DNA from: Bacillota bacterium
GTDB lineage: Bacteria > Bacillota > Limnochordia > DUMW01
DNA: 50,569 bases
Assembly (NCBI GenBank): GCA_012839765.1
Contig: DUMW01000058.1
Location: 1-50,569, forward strand
Direction: 5' to 3'
The translations under genes and the position numbers were made by a program. The notes beneath the pieces are model-generated. The model worked only from the letters and a program-made list of their open reading frames with translations. It ran no database searches and had not been told where the DNA came from. Of this stretch, positions 26,796 through 35,349 are shown piece by piece; position 1 is the first letter of the stretch, and every line of letters begins with the position of its first letter.

Positions 26796-27542
26796 ATGAC
26801 AAACATCTTGTATCCTTTGCGCAAAGGTCTTGGGTTTCTAGGGGATAGGGTCAGGAAAGGGATCCGGTCCCTAAGCAGGGTCCGTCGTTATCTTGTTCGC
26901 TGGGCATTGGTGGCCTGCCTTTTGGTGGGGGGTGTACTGGTTGTTCAAAGACTGGTGGTCAATCACTTCCTTGGACGCTTGGAACAAATTGTTCCGGAGG
27001 CGGAACCTTCGCCGCCGGTGGTAGGGTCCATTCCCCACAGCAAATTGGCGGTGGACACTCCCCGTCCTTGGTTTGGCGAGTTGGTGTTGAATTGGCCCGC
27101 GGTGGCCACTGCTACCCAGCCTTCGGAGCCGGAGCTGGAGGCATTACCCAAGGAACCGGCGCCACCCTTTGATCCTCTTACTATTGCTGCACCGGTGAGG
27201 GGAGAGGTGGTGGCCGGATTTGGTTGGCAACGCCATCCCCAATACGGTGATTGGCGGTACATTGACGGGGTGATTTTTTCTACTGGGGTGGAACTGGTGG
27301 CCGCCTCGGCCCCCGGTGTTGCTTACGTCGTAGGTCCCGGTCAGATCAGAATCGAACATGGATCGGGCTGGGAGACTATTTACGAAGACGTGGACGTGGT
27401 TTTGGTCAGCGACGGCCAAAGGGTGCCCCAGGGTCAAACCATTGGACGTAAGACCAGTGCAGGTTCTGGCTTGTTGACCTGGAAAGTGATTTACCAAGGG
27501 CAGCACCAGGATCCTAGTAACTGGGTTTTCCCTGTCCCGTAA
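26796..27542 (+). CDS. SpoIIQ-like degenerate M23 (LytM) protein
   Basis: 248 residues: basic N-terminus, one membrane helix (WALVACLLVGGVLVVQRLVV), a Pro/Glu-rich linker, then a LytM-type domain from about residue 130 (APVRGEVVAGFGWQRHPQYG). All zinc-binding positions look lost: the HxxxD site reads YIDGVIF and the HxH site reads LTWKVI. Bacillus SpoIIQ likewise carries an inactive LytM domain, which binds SpoIIIAH across the mother-cell/forespore space and supports engulfment. The position directly before spoIIID and mbl matches the spoIIQ/spoIID neighbourhood. It is therefore probably a sporulation scaffold and not an active endopeptidase. ACGGGGTG stands before the ATG. Confidence 0.8.
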   Translation: MTNILYPLRKGLGFLGDRVRKGIRSLSRVRRYLVRWALVACLLVGGVLVVQRLVVNHFLGRLEQIVPEAEPSPPVVGSIPHSKLAVDTPRPWFGELVLNWPAVATATQPSEPELEALPKEPAPPFDPLTIAAPVRGEVVAGFGWQRHPQYGDWRYIDGVIFSTGVELVAASAPGVAYVVGPGQIRIEHGSGWETIYEDVDVVLVSDGQRVPQGQTIGRKTSAGSGLLTWKVIYQGQHQDPSNWVFPVP

Positions 27543-27560
27543 GGACGGTAGCACGTCCTT
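27541..27560 (+). terminator. Small stem-loop at the spoIIQ-like stop codon
   Basis: AAGGACG pairs with CGTCCTT around a 6-base loop and includes the last bases of the stop codon. T-rich sequence (TTGTTTTTCTATT) follows about 20 bases on, so it may be a weak terminator. Confidence 0.4.
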
Positions 27561-27592
27561 CCCAGGGGAAGAATCAACTCTTGTTTTTCTAT

Positions 27593-27623
27593 TCATATTT
27601 GCCCCCTCCCCACAATATACATT
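27593..27623 (+). promoter_or_regulatory. Candidate sigmaE promoter of spoIIID
   Basis: TCATATT fits the sigmaE -35 consensus (KMATATT) exactly and TATACATT matches six of eight positions of the CATACAAT-type -10, with 16 bases between, slightly longer than usual. Bacillus spoIIID is transcribed by sigmaE, which makes this biologically expected. Confidence 0.4.
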
Positions 27624-27652
27624 AATTAGCAAGTGGTGGAGGGGGCGGGTTG

Positions 27653-27910
27653 ATGCGAGACTACATCCGCAGACGAGTTGTAGAGATTGGCAGCTATATA
27701 GTTGAAACGAAAGCCACTGTCCGACAGGCCGCCACCGTCTTTGGAGTCAGTAAGAGCACGGTCCATAAGGACGTTACCGAACGGCTCCCCAGTGTAAATC
27801 CAGAACTGGCCAAGCAGGTGGCCAAGATCTTACAATTGAACAAGGCGGAGCGACACCTGCGGGGTGGCGAAGCCACGAGGAGGAAATATAAGGAGATAGA
27901 GAGTGCGTAG
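27653..27910 (+). CDS. spoIIID: Stage III sporulation protein D, mother-cell transcription factor
   Basis: 85 residues. The protein matches Bacillus SpoIIID throughout: MRDYIRRRVVEIGSYIVETK, then the helix-turn-helix FGVSKSTVHKDVTERLP, then LNKAERHLRGGEATRRKYK. It is a small DNA-binding protein that activates and represses mother-cell genes of the sigmaE and sigmaK regulons. The start is the ATG after GGAGGGGGCGGG; a TTG one codon earlier is less likely. The intact gene, together with mbl immediately downstream, is the clearest sign that this organism forms endospores. Confidence 0.97.
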   Translation: MRDYIRRRVVEIGSYIVETKATVRQAATVFGVSKSTVHKDVTERLPSVNPELAKQVAKILQLNKAERHLRGGEATRRKYKEIESA

Positions 27911-28195
27911 GACAGACACCGTAGTCTGGGATCTAGAAAACTCAATGGGCATTGGGAATGGTTCGGGAAAGGCACAATACGCGGTGGCCACAGGACATTT
28001 CGAGGGTCGTGTATGACCAGGCGTGTCCTGTTTTCTTGGCGGTTCTGCGGTCATGGGCGAGGGACTAGTACTTAGTTACTCGCCTTTGTCTGCATCGGAC
28101 CCGGTTTTCTGGAATTAGCAGGAAACGATGGGTTTTTGTCGAAAAAGTCATAGGCAAGACCTAATGCTTTGGGGATGTTGAAGGGAGCTTCCTGT

Positions 28196-29209
28196 GTGTT
28201 TGCAGCGCGTATTGGCATCGATCTGGGTGCGGCCAATGTCTTAGCCTATGTGGACCAGAAGGGGCTCGTTGTCCAGGAGCCCGCGGTGGTGGCCATTGAC
28301 ACCCGAAAAGACGAGGTCCAGGCCTTGGGGCATGCGGCTTTGAATATGGTGGGACGTACCGCAGAACATATCAAGATCTTCCAACCTTTGTCCGAAGGCG
28401 CCATGACGGACCACCGGATTTTGGAACTGCTGCTTCGTTATCTGATCCTCCGGGTCTGTGGGCGACGGTGCCTATTCCGACCGGTGACCATTATTTCTGT
28501 GCCGCCCAAGATCAATTCGGTGGAAAGGCGGGCTGTATTGCAGGCCGCCTATAGTGCTGGAGCCAAGGAGGCCCACTTAGTCTCGGAAACCTTGCTATCC
28601 GGTCTGGGTGCTGGTCTCGATCTCAATCAAGCGCGGGGCCATTTGGTGGTGAATATCGGAGCGGGTACCACCAATGTGGCGGTGCTCTCCATGGATAGCG
28701 AGGTGATCAGCGAGTCCATCAAGGTGGGTGGAGAGGACTTTACCCGGGCCATTATGCGCTATCTAAAAAAACACCATAACTTGGTTGTTGGTCAGCTATC
28801 TGCGGAGCAGATGAAGTGTGCTATCGGTACGGTAATCCCCCGGGATGGTCAGTGGGAGATTAGGGGACAAGACTACGTGTCTGGACTTCCCGAAGTGAGA
28901 AAGGTTTCCGCCACGGAGCTGCAGGATGTCCTCCTGGGGTGTGTGGAGCCGATCATCGCTACCATTGTCCATGTATTGGAACAGACTCCCCCCGAGTTGG
29001 CTAGGGATATCTATAGTTTCGGGATGGTTTTGACCGGGGGCGGGGCCCTGTTGCACGGTATGGATCAGGTTTTGGAAGAGGCCACCGGTATTCAGGTCAA
29101 ATTGCCGGCGGAGCCGCTTTTGTCGGTCATTGACGGAATTAAGGTCCTGATGAACAACAAACAGTACCCATTGAGTCCAGGGGTATTGAATGATTATTCT
29201 GCCGGATGA
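28196..29209 (+). CDS. mbl: MreB-family actin homologue (Mbl)
   Basis: 337 residues from a GTG 8 bases after AAGGGAG; longer in-frame starts exist but add residues outside the family. Actin-fold nucleotide motifs are IGIDLGAANVLAYV (phosphate 1; usual Thr replaced by Ala), VVNIGAGTTNVAVLSM (phosphate 2), and FGMVLTGGGALLHGMD (adenosine). It forms membrane-bound filaments that guide lateral wall synthesis and the rod shape. Mbl following spoIIID is a conserved order in endospore formers. The Ala in place of Thr in the first motif, and Val for the usual residue nearby, make this a rather divergent member. Confidence 0.9.
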   Translation: MFAARIGIDLGAANVLAYVDQKGLVVQEPAVVAIDTRKDEVQALGHAALNMVGRTAEHIKIFQPLSEGAMTDHRILELLLRYLILRVCGRRCLFRPVTIISVPPKINSVERRAVLQAAYSAGAKEAHLVSETLLSGLGAGLDLNQARGHLVVNIGAGTTNVAVLSMDSEVISESIKVGGEDFTRAIMRYLKKHHNLVVGQLSAEQMKCAIGTVIPRDGQWEIRGQDYVSGLPEVRKVSATELQDVLLGCVEPIIATIVHVLEQTPPELARDIYSFGMVLTGGGALLHGMDQVLEEATGIQVKLPAEPLLSVIDGIKVLMNNKQYPLSPGVLNDYSAG

Positions 29210-29411
29210 GCAGTCTATTTTCCTCTTTTACTGTTTCTTCAACACCCACAGCTAAAAGAATAGACTACAGAGGTTCCCTCCGCGAAGGACGGGTTTATTC
29301 TTGCCTGTCCAATCCTTGTCTTGGTCAAGGGCCAGGCGGCATCAGACCAAAGGAGCCAGTTTCGTGGATGGCCCTGTGGGGAGTTTACCAAGAAAGAAGG
29401 TGATTGACCCG

Positions 29412-31133
29412 ATGCGCTTACGGCGTCCTACGGTCAGTCTATTTTTGTTATGTCTGGTTTTCGTTGGTATTGCCGCCGGAGTCGAGCGGGTGTGGGCCCA
29501 GGCTGAAAGTCTCTCCCGGCCAGGGAGCATGAAGACGGTGCTGCGTGGTACCAGCGTAGAGGAGTTTCCTGTGGAGATTCTCGGCAGATACGGGGATGAG
29601 GATCTGATCTTGATCCGGATCTCCGAGGAATTGGCCGAGCGTTCGGGAGGCATCGCCGAAGGAATGAGCGGCAGCCCCGTCTATGCCGAAGGAGAGTTGA
29701 TTGGTGCCCTAAGCTATGCCTTGAACGATCGTTCCCATCGGTATGCCTTGGTTACTCCCATCGAGCAGATGCTGGAGATCCTCGCCCTGCTTCCGGAGCA
29801 GCAATTACCCGAGGATACAGTTGGCCTGGAACCTCTGATGGCCCCGGTTTTTACCTACGGTTACACCACACGGTCGGTGCGGGCTTTGGAAGACATCTTT
29901 TCCCTAAGGCCCCTGGGGAGTTTGCGGGGTTGGCCTGCAGGGAGCGATGTCGTGGCGGAGCTGGAACCGGGTAGTGCCGTGGCGGTGCAACTGGTCTATG
30001 GGGATGTGTCGGTGGTAGCTGTGGGCACAGTCACCTGGGTAGAGGATGGAGTGTTTTTGGCCTTTGGACACCCCTTCTACCATGCGGGCAGTGTATCTTT
30101 GCTATTGAGCCAGGCGGTGGTGGTGGATACGGTGGATGCGGATCCTTTGCCCTTCAAACTGGCCTATCCTACTCGGCCGGCGGGGACGGTTCTCCAGGAT
30201 CGGAGTGCAGGCATTGCAGGGACTTTGGGCATCGTGCCTGAGTATACGGAGGTGGTCCTGGATATTGAGGATACATCCACAGGGAAAAGAGAGCAGCTTA
30301 AGTTTTACGCTGTCTATGATGAGAACCTGATTACATACCTCTTCGGAAGCAGTGCCCTGGCTCTGGTGGACCGGGCCCTGGACCGGGTGGGCACCGGTAC
30401 AGCCCTGGTTGATTTCACCATTGAATCCCGGGACCTGGTCCAACCCCTTATCCGGACTAATGTGTATTGCAGCGGCGACATTGGGGCTACCGCAGTGACG
30501 GAATTGTCGGAGGCCGTCTCTTTGCTGGCCACCAACGAGTTTCGTCCGGTGCATTTGGAGCGGATCAGCGCTCGGATTACTGTTTCGGATAAACTGCAGC
30601 GGGCTAGTCTGGTTCAGGTCGTTGCCCGTCAGGAGTACTACTCTCCCGGTGATGAGGTTGTCCTGGAGATTGTCCTTCGGCCCTTTCGGGAAGCGGTTCA
30701 AAAGTATGAGGTGGTGTTGGAAGTGCCCGACCATTGGCCGATGGGTATGACCACGGTCCTAGTAGAGTCTGGCAGCGCTGATTTTTACTACCCCGATTAC
30801 TCGGCCCTCGCCCAGGAGATGGTTTGGACGGAGGCGGTACGCACACCCGGCCTCGATGAAGAATCTGCCGATGCCGGAGATCTAGACCTCTTGATCCGTC
30901 AGTTTACCGAACGGTTACGGAACGACCAGATAAAGGTTACCCTGATGAATATGGAAAGCGAAGAACGGGTGGAACGGGTTATTGATCTGCCCTTTGTGGC
31001 CATAGGGACAGTTCTGTGCGACCTGCAGATTGTGCCCGGGAAGGAATCATGGGAAGAGGAGTCCACAGAATCTGTACAAACCTCACCAGAAGGGGATGAA
31101 TTTGTCTCGGACCACGAGCAGGAATTATCCTAG
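29412..31133 (+). CDS. Exported SpoIVB-type (S55) serine peptidase domain protein
   Basis: 573 residues from the ATG after AGAAGG. A signal peptide (RPTVSLFLLCLVFVGIAAGV, cleavage near VWAQA) precedes an S55 peptidase domain: EGMSGSPVYAEGELIGALSYAL carries the nucleophile Ser in GMSGSP, and FLAFGHPFYHAGS carries a conserved His. No PDZ domain is evident, unlike Bacillus SpoIVB, so this is not a true spoIVB orthologue. The C-terminal 230 residues are beta-rich and end in an acidic tail. Between mbl and bamA it is likely a periplasmic protease or an inactive regulator serving envelope assembly or sporulation. The target is unknown. Confidence 0.82.
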   Translation: MRLRRPTVSLFLLCLVFVGIAAGVERVWAQAESLSRPGSMKTVLRGTSVEEFPVEILGRYGDEDLILIRISEELAERSGGIAEGMSGSPVYAEGELIGALSYALNDRSHRYALVTPIEQMLEILALLPEQQLPEDTVGLEPLMAPVFTYGYTTRSVRALEDIFSLRPLGSLRGWPAGSDVVAELEPGSAVAVQLVYGDVSVVAVGTVTWVEDGVFLAFGHPFYHAGSVSLLLSQAVVVDTVDADPLPFKLAYPTRPAGTVLQDRSAGIAGTLGIVPEYTEVVLDIEDTSTGKREQLKFYAVYDENLITYLFGSSALALVDRALDRVGTGTALVDFTIESRDLVQPLIRTNVYCSGDIGATAVTELSEAVSLLATNEFRPVHLERISARITVSDKLQRASLVQVVARQEYYSPGDEVVLEIVLRPFREAVQKYEVVLEVPDHWPMGMTTVLVESGSADFYYPDYSALAQEMVWTEAVRTPGLDEESADAGDLDLLIRQFTERLRNDQIKVTLMNMESEERVERVIDLPFVAIGTVLCDLQIVPGKESWEEESTESVQTSPEGDEFVSDHEQELS

Positions 31134-31212
31134 GGAACGAGAATTACAAGGGAGTAAGGCATCCCACCTATTTGTTTTATGATGTCATCGGATTGTTGAA
31201 GGGGGCAATAAG

Positions 31213-32883
31213 GTGAAATACGTGAAGGATTACTTGATTCTACTTGTTCTCCTGACTTGCTTGCTAGCCCTGGGGGCAGTGACCTTTGCCCAGGAAACTG
31301 CACCTATCGTTAGAAAGATTACCATTACGGGGAATGAGTATGTCAGTACCGACTACATTGAACAGCTAATAATCTATACCAAAATTGGACAACCCGTTGA
31401 TACGGAAAAGCTGACCCAGGATCTGGACAATATCGCCCAGTCGGGTCCCATCTACTATGTGGCCGTGGACAGTAGGCCCTATCAGGATGGCATCGAGCTC
31501 ATTTTTGAGATTACCGAGAATCCAGTGGTGGAGAGTGTTGAGATCCTTGGTTTGCTTCACTTGGATCCGGCCACGGTCCGGCGTTACATTTCCCAGCAGG
31601 ACGGTGCCGTACTGAATGCCCGCCGCTTGGACAACGATATCTGGTTGGCAGTACAAAAAGTCCAGGACGAGCATGGGTACCTGATCCAACCCCACAGTCT
31701 GCAGTTTACCGAAGAAGGCGTCCTGCAGATTGTGTATCGGGAGTTGGTTTACGGTGAGATTATTATCGAAGGTAACGAGAAGACCAAGGAAAACGTCATT
31801 CGGCGGGAGTTGCTCATGCAACCCGGCGAACCTATTCGTTTAGAGCCGTTACGCCAAACCCTTGGAAAACTGATGATGCTGGGGCACTTCCAGGAGATCG
31901 AACCTTCCCTGGAGGAGACCAATGAACCCCATGTGGTGAATTTGAGGTTGAAGGTGACAGAGCGCCAGACCGGTCTGGCTAACTTCGGTACAGGCTACAG
32001 CAAGCTGGACGGTCTTGTCGGCCTTATCCAGGTCCAGGACACCAACTTCCGTGGTACAGGCAATACCATCGATATCAAATGGGAATTTGGTAAGAAGAAG
32101 ACATCCTATGATATCGGCTTGGAATTCCCCTATCTTGGGGACAGCCCCACCTCCTTGGGCCTTAGTGCGTACAACCGCACAGTGACCAGAACCTATGATG
32201 ATGTACCAGCGACCGATCATCGGATGGGTGGCGATGTGACCCTCGGACGGCGGCTGGGCTTGTTTAGTCATATCTTTACGCGCCTGAAGATTGAAGATAT
32301 TAACGTGGTCAGTGAAGACGAGACGATAAATGATGACAAGAAGCTGCGGAGTCTGTCTTTGATCGCCCAGACCGATTCTCGCAACCACCCCTTCTATCCC
32401 AGCGAAGGGTGGGCTGGTTTTGTCAGTGTGGAAGTGGCGGGTCGGTTCCTGGGTGGGGATCTGGACTTTACCACCTACCGGGGTAGTGCCAGCAAATACT
32501 TCCAGCTAGGAGAGACAAACAAGCATACCATCGCTTTGCGGGTGGATGCGGGGGTACAGACCGGTGAGGTGCCATCCTATGAACTGTTCCGGGTAGGCGG
32601 TACCGGGTCGTTGCGGGGCTATAACTATGCCCAGTTCCGTGGGGAGAAGATGCTCACCACCAGTGCCGAATACCGTCTGAAGCTAACCGATACCGTTCAG
32701 GGATTGGTCTTCGTAGACTTGGGCAATGCCTGGGACCAGAATACCCCCATTTCTCTAAAGGACCTGAAGGTGGGTTACGGGATCGGTGTTCGCATCGATA
32801 CACCCCTCGGTGTGATGGGTCTGGGTTATGGCATCGGTGAAGAGGGCGGGAAGACCTACTTCACCATCGGAGAGCAGTTCTAA
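31213..32883 (+). CDS. bamA: Outer-membrane protein assembly factor BamA (Omp85 family)
   Basis: 556 residues from GTG behind GAAGGGGG. A signal peptide (YLILLVLLTCLLALGAVTFA) is followed by three POTRA domains (about 30-103, 104-175, 176-250; for example VRKITITGNEYVSTDYIEQL and GEIIIEGNEKTKENVIRREL). The 16-strand barrel follows, with VGGTGSLRGYNYAQFRGE (the Omp85 [V/I]RGY-type motif) and a C-terminal Phe. Proteobacterial BamA has five POTRAs; fewer are usual in diderm Bacillota. It folds beta-barrel proteins into the outer membrane. Together with ompH, lpxD and lptF it shows that the cell has a lipopolysaccharide-type outer membrane. Confidence 0.95.
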   Translation: MKYVKDYLILLVLLTCLLALGAVTFAQETAPIVRKITITGNEYVSTDYIEQLIIYTKIGQPVDTEKLTQDLDNIAQSGPIYYVAVDSRPYQDGIELIFEITENPVVESVEILGLLHLDPATVRRYISQQDGAVLNARRLDNDIWLAVQKVQDEHGYLIQPHSLQFTEEGVLQIVYRELVYGEIIIEGNEKTKENVIRRELLMQPGEPIRLEPLRQTLGKLMMLGHFQEIEPSLEETNEPHVVNLRLKVTERQTGLANFGTGYSKLDGLVGLIQVQDTNFRGTGNTIDIKWEFGKKKTSYDIGLEFPYLGDSPTSLGLSAYNRTVTRTYDDVPATDHRMGGDVTLGRRLGLFSHIFTRLKIEDINVVSEDETINDDKKLRSLSLIAQTDSRNHPFYPSEGWAGFVSVEVAGRFLGGDLDFTTYRGSASKYFQLGETNKHTIALRVDAGVQTGEVPSYELFRVGGTGSLRGYNYAQFRGEKMLTTSAEYRLKLTDTVQGLVFVDLGNAWDQNTPISLKDLKVGYGIGVRIDTPLGVMGLGYGIGEEGGKTYFTIGEQF

Positions 32884-32903
32884 TAATCAGTAGAAATACT
32901 GAG

Positions 32904-32929
32904 AAGGACGCACGCCAAGCTGCGTCCTT
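32904..32929 (+). terminator. Stem-loop between bamA and ompH
   Basis: AAGGACGCA pairs perfectly with TGCGTCCTT around an 8-base loop, 21 bases after bamA. Without a T-run it probably tunes the relative amounts of bamA and ompH messages and does not fully end transcription. Confidence 0.55.
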
Positions 32930-32955
32930 ACAATCATAATTTAAGGAGAACGACT

Positions 32956-33489
32956 ATGCAAAGAAGACACAAGAATTACTTGGTTGTAACAGTTGCTTTG
33001 ACTTTCATGCTCGGTTTGGTTTTGGCGGCAGGACAACGCGGTGTTCTGCGCGCTACCCAGCAGAGTACCGTGGGGTATGTGGACACTGAATTTATCTATT
33101 ATGCTTATGTGCAGCCTGCCTTAGGGCAGCGTTTGGTGGAAGTAGGTCTGGACGCCGAACTACAAGCCAAGTTGGAGGAATTCCAGAAGGAACTGGATAA
33201 AGAGCTGGCGGAGCTTGAGGCCAATGACGGCCTGTCGGAGACGGTCAAGTGGCGGTTGGCCCAGGCCATTCAGGCGGAGTATCAGGTCCAGTTGGATGCT
33301 AGTCAGCGGGCTTTGACTGCAGAGGTAGAAGACGAAGTCTACAACGAACTGATCCAGGCCATTTACAAAGTGGCCGCCGCCGAGAAGGTTGATTTGGTGC
33401 TCAACGGACAGGTTGTCCTGGTTGGTGGTGTGGATCTGACGGTGAAGGTCCTAGCGGAATTGGGCGTAGATTTGAGCAGCTATTATTGA
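32956..33489 (+). CDS. ompH: OmpH/Skp-family periplasmic chaperone
   Basis: 177 residues with an N-terminal signal (YLVVTVALTFMLGLVLAAG), a short beta segment (STVGYVDTEFIYYAY), a long charged coiled-coil region (about residues 60-135, LEEFQKELDKELAELEAN onward), and a terminal beta segment (VDLVLNGQVVLVGGVDLT). That is the jellyfish-like Skp architecture, where the helices grip unfolded barrel proteins. AAGGAGAA precedes the ATG. The order bamA-ompH-lpxD is the same as in Proteobacteria and in the outer-membrane clusters of diderm Bacillota, where the products deliver barrels to BamA. Confidence 0.92.
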   Translation: MQRRHKNYLVVTVALTFMLGLVLAAGQRGVLRATQQSTVGYVDTEFIYYAYVQPALGQRLVEVGLDAELQAKLEEFQKELDKELAELEANDGLSETVKWRLAQAIQAEYQVQLDASQRALTAEVEDEVYNELIQAIYKVAAAEKVDLVLNGQVVLVGGVDLTVKVLAELGVDLSSYY

Positions 33490-33521
33490 TCGACCTTGGG
33501 GAATAGCGGAGGTGAGCCCCG

Positions 33522-34592
33522 ATGAGTACAGGGCATAAGTTAGGGGAACTTGCCCGGATGGTTGCCGGCACCCTGTGTGGTGACCCTGATCTAGTGATTA
33601 AGGGTATCAGGGGATACCAAACTGCTGGCCCCGAGGAGATTACCTTTGCCGCCGATAAGAAAGTCTTGGCCAAGGTCGCGGAGGAGAGCAATGCCGGAGC
33701 GGTGATTGTCCCCGCCGACGGTTCCTTGGATAAGCCCCACATCAAGGTAGCCAATCCTAGGTTGGCCTTTGCGCAGCTTCTGGCGGTCTTTGCGCCCCAG
33801 TATCCCCGTCCGGTGGGCGTTCATCCCACCGCGGTGGTTGGTGCTGATGTGGAGCTGGGTGCCGACTGCAGTATTGGTGCCCATGTGGTGATTGAGGATG
33901 GAGCCAAGTTGGGGAATCGGGTGACCCTCTATCCCGGAGTGTATGTGGGCCATGATGTGGCTATCGGTGATGATTGTACCCTTTATCCTAATGTTGTGAT
34001 CATGGCCGGCTGCGTGCTGGGAAACCGAGTAGTTATTCACGCAGGAACGGTTATCGGTAGCGACGGTTTCGGATATGTCCAGGAGGCTTCGGGGCATACC
34101 AAGGTACCCCAAATCGGCAATGTGATCATTAGCGACGATGTGGAGATAGGGGCGAACGTCACTGTGGACCGTGCCACCTGTGATAGCACCATCATCGGGC
34201 GGGGGACGAAGATTGATAATCTGGTCCAGCTCGGTCACAATGTGGTCATCGGAGAAAACTGTTTATTGGTGTCCATGGTGGGTATCGCCGGTAGTACCGA
34301 GGTCGGTGATAATGTGGTCATCGCCGGACAGGCTGGTGCGGTGGGCCACATCCAAATTGGTTCCGGCAGTCGTATTCTTGCCCGGGCCATGGTGACCAAT
34401 GATCTTCCGCCTGGCTCCCTGGTGTCCGGAGCGCCGGCCCAGCGCCATCAGGACGCACTTCGGATTACCGCGGCCACCCGTCGCTTGCCGGAGTTGCTCA
34501 GTACAGTGAAGGAGCTTGGCCGGAGGATTGAGGAACTGGAAAAGAATCTTGATTCCGTAGTTCGGAGGAGTGGTTCTGGTGCGACGGATTGA
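33522..34592 (+). CDS. lpxD: UDP-3-O-acylglucosamine N-acyltransferase (lipid A synthesis)
   Basis: 356 residues. An N-terminal uridine-binding domain ([17 protein letters not shown]) is followed by a left-handed beta helix of hexapeptide repeats (about 100-300). [15 protein letters not shown] contains the catalytic His, and [21 protein letters not shown] is the conserved LpxD loop. A C-terminal helix-rich end ([21 protein letters not shown]) completes the family pattern. It adds the second 3-hydroxyacyl chain, amide-linked, in the third step of lipid A synthesis. CGGAGGTGA precedes the ATG. The other lpx genes are not in the window. Confidence 0.96.
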   Translation: MSTGHKLGELARMVAGTLCGDPDLVIKGIRGYQTAGPEEITFAADKKVLAKVAEESNAGAVIVPADGSLDKPHIKVANPRLAFAQLLAVFAPQYPRPVGVHPTAVVGADVELGADCSIGAHVVIEDGAKLGNRVTLYPGVYVGHDVAIGDDCTLYPNVVIMAGCVLGNRVVIHAGTVIGSDGFGYVQEASGHTKVPQIGNVIISDDVEIGANVTVDRATCDSTIIGRGTKIDNLVQLGHNVVIGENCLLVSMVGIAGSTEVGDNVVIAGQAGAVGHIQIGSGSRILARAMVTNDLPPGSLVSGAPAQRHQDALRITAATRRLPELLSTVKELGRRIEELEKNLDSVVRRSGSGATD

Positions 34593-35199
34593 TTGGGTTT
34601 TGAGCGGACTTGTGGTTTGTCTCGTTTGCCTTTTTCCGGTGTTGGGTGCCGCCAATGGCATCCTGGTAAACGTGCCAACGGCAGACCTGACCAAGGATGG
34701 ACGCCTGGTTTTTGGCTTTCAAGATATTGACAACAGAGGTGAAGGGGAGGTTTCCTGGGGCATCTCGCCGGAGGTGGCGGCGAAGCTTTCTGTGACCAAG
34801 CTGGATGGGAAAGCGGGGAAATTCGACGCTGGGGTGAAGGTGCAGCTACTAAAAGAGAGCGTCGATTACCCAGCGGTGAGTTTTGAGATTGCGGGTAACA
34901 GCAAATACCTGGTGGCGAGCAAATCCCTGGGGGTACGGGCTCCAAGGATTCACGCCGGGATCGGCCAGGGCCGTGTTAATGGTGTATTTGTGGGTTTGTC
35001 CTATGTGGTCAATCCCGTTACCATCTCATCGGGAACCAAGTCCTGGTCCGTGCCTGTGGCGATGGTGATGGGTGAGTTTGACGGTAAACACCTCAATGCG
35101 GGAATAAGATTAGCCTTTTCACCTCGCTTTGACTTAGACTTGTACCTGGTTGATATGGAAGAACTGGGTTGGGGTGTGAAGTTCAACACGCAGTTTTGA
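34579..35199 (+). CDS. Unknown exported protein, probable outer-membrane beta-barrel
   Basis: 206 residues from a GTG 8 bases after GGAGGAG, overlapping the end of lpxD by 14 bases; a GTG nine bases earlier lies inside that site. A signal peptide ([20 protein letters not shown]) is followed by a sequence of alternating polar and hydrophobic residues in short strands separated by Gly/Asn/Asp turns (SVSWGIS-, AAKLSVTKL-, HAGIGQG-type segments; [21 protein letters not shown] near the end). It finishes NTQF, with the C-terminal Phe used as a barrel-assembly signal. I recognise no family. Coupling to lpxD and the following LPS-export permease suggest a role in the outer membrane. Confidence 0.75.
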   Translation: MRRIDWVLSGLVVCLVCLFPVLGAANGILVNVPTADLTKDGRLVFGFQDIDNRGEGEVSWGISPEVAAKLSVTKLDGKAGKFDAGVKVQLLKESVDYPAVSFEIAGNSKYLVASKSLGVRAPRIHAGIGQGRVNGVFVGLSYVVNPVTISSGTKSWSVPVAMVMGEFDGKHLNAGIRLAFSPRFDLDLYLVDMEELGWGVKFNTQF

Positions 35200-35206
35200 C
35201 GACGAA

Positions 35207-35277
35207 GACCTAGTCTCCCCGGATCCCTTTTCCTGTGTTGCTGGTGGGATGATCCGGGGGACTAGGTCCCTTTCTTT
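35207..35277 (+). terminator. Strong terminator after the lpxD operon
   Basis: GACCTAGTCTCCCCGGATC pairs with GATCCGGGGGACTAGGTC (18 bp, one bulged T) around a 25-base loop and is followed by CCTTTCTTTT. It should end the envelope transcript before lptF. Confidence 0.85.
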
Positions 35278-35349
35278 TATTGATGGGGGCTTCCCCAACG
35301 GGGTAAGCTAGAGAGAGGTATCTAGAGAGATGTAAGGACGTGGGTTGGT

